Source: Desulfobacterales bacterium C00003106
GTDB taxonomy: Bacteria > Desulfobacterota > Desulfobacteria > Desulfobacterales > C00003106
Direction of reading: 5' to 3'
DNA: 5,951 nt
NCBI GenBank assembly: GCA_001751015.1
Contig: MAXM01000280.1
Location: forward strand, 1-5,951
Shown: positions 5,935-5,951 of the stretch, in pieces
How positions within the stretch are numbered: the stretch's first letter is position 1
How the letters are laid out: every line of letters begins with the position of its first letter
Position numbers and translations under genes: made by a program
Notes under the pieces: model-generated
The model's database searches: none
What the model was told of the DNA's origin: nothing
Seen by the model: only the letters and a program-made list of their open reading frames with translations

Positions 5935-5951
5935 TGGCAATGAACATCAAT

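Noticed and set aside
5849..5951. An integron attC-like recombination site after the toxin-antitoxin pair
   Set aside because: There are AAC-containing segments but no matching complementary GTT core sites or paired arms.
1..5951. CRISPR arrays, tRNA or rRNA genes, insertion sequences
   Set aside because: No regularly spaced repeats, cloverleaf-like sequence, rRNA signature or transposase coding sequence seen on either strand.

Overview
The window reads as part of an anaerobe's chromosome, with carbon metabolism in the centre. The key genes encode an AMP-forming acetyl-CoA synthetase and a nickel-iron carbon monoxide dehydrogenase (CooS type). That pairing fits a strict anaerobe that handles acetate and CO/CO2, such as a sulfate-reducing or syntrophic Desulfobacterota-like bacterium or a Nitrospirota relative. 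The taxon is an inference from gene content; nothing in the window fixes it.

Layout, all on the plus strand. Positions 1-75 are an AT-rich leader ending in a near-perfect Shine-Dalgarno. Positions 76-372 hold a small unrecognised gene: 47 codons, an in-frame TGA, then 50 more open codons in the same frame that end 24 bases before the next start. Positions 397-2373 encode acetyl-CoA synthetase. Positions 2404-3189 encode a YkgJ-family cysteine-cluster protein. Positions 3194-5107 encode the CODH catalytic subunit. Positions 5158-5637 and 5639-5851 form a compact two-gene module: a PIN-domain (VapC-like) putative toxin followed one base later by a 70-residue putative antitoxin. Positions 5852-5951 show only two or three tiny inverted repeats.

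How the genes may work together: the synthetase turns acetate, ATP and CoA into acetyl-CoA. CODH interconverts CO and CO2 at its C-cluster. The cysteine-rich protein lies 30 bases after the synthetase and only 4 bases before cooS, so co-translation with CODH is likely and a metal-related role towards it is a reasonable hypothesis. No CooC, CooF, CooT, CooJ, acetyl-CoA synthase or corrinoid protein is encoded here. The CODH's redox partner and any link to a Wood-Ljungdahl complex must therefore lie elsewhere.

The strongest points for follow-up are the YkgJ-CooS pairing, the altered histidine ladder of this CODH, the TGA-interrupted upstream ORF in AT-rich DNA, and the toxin-first PIN module. 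I see no convincing wholly new system; the YkgJ-CooS unit is the nearest candidate.
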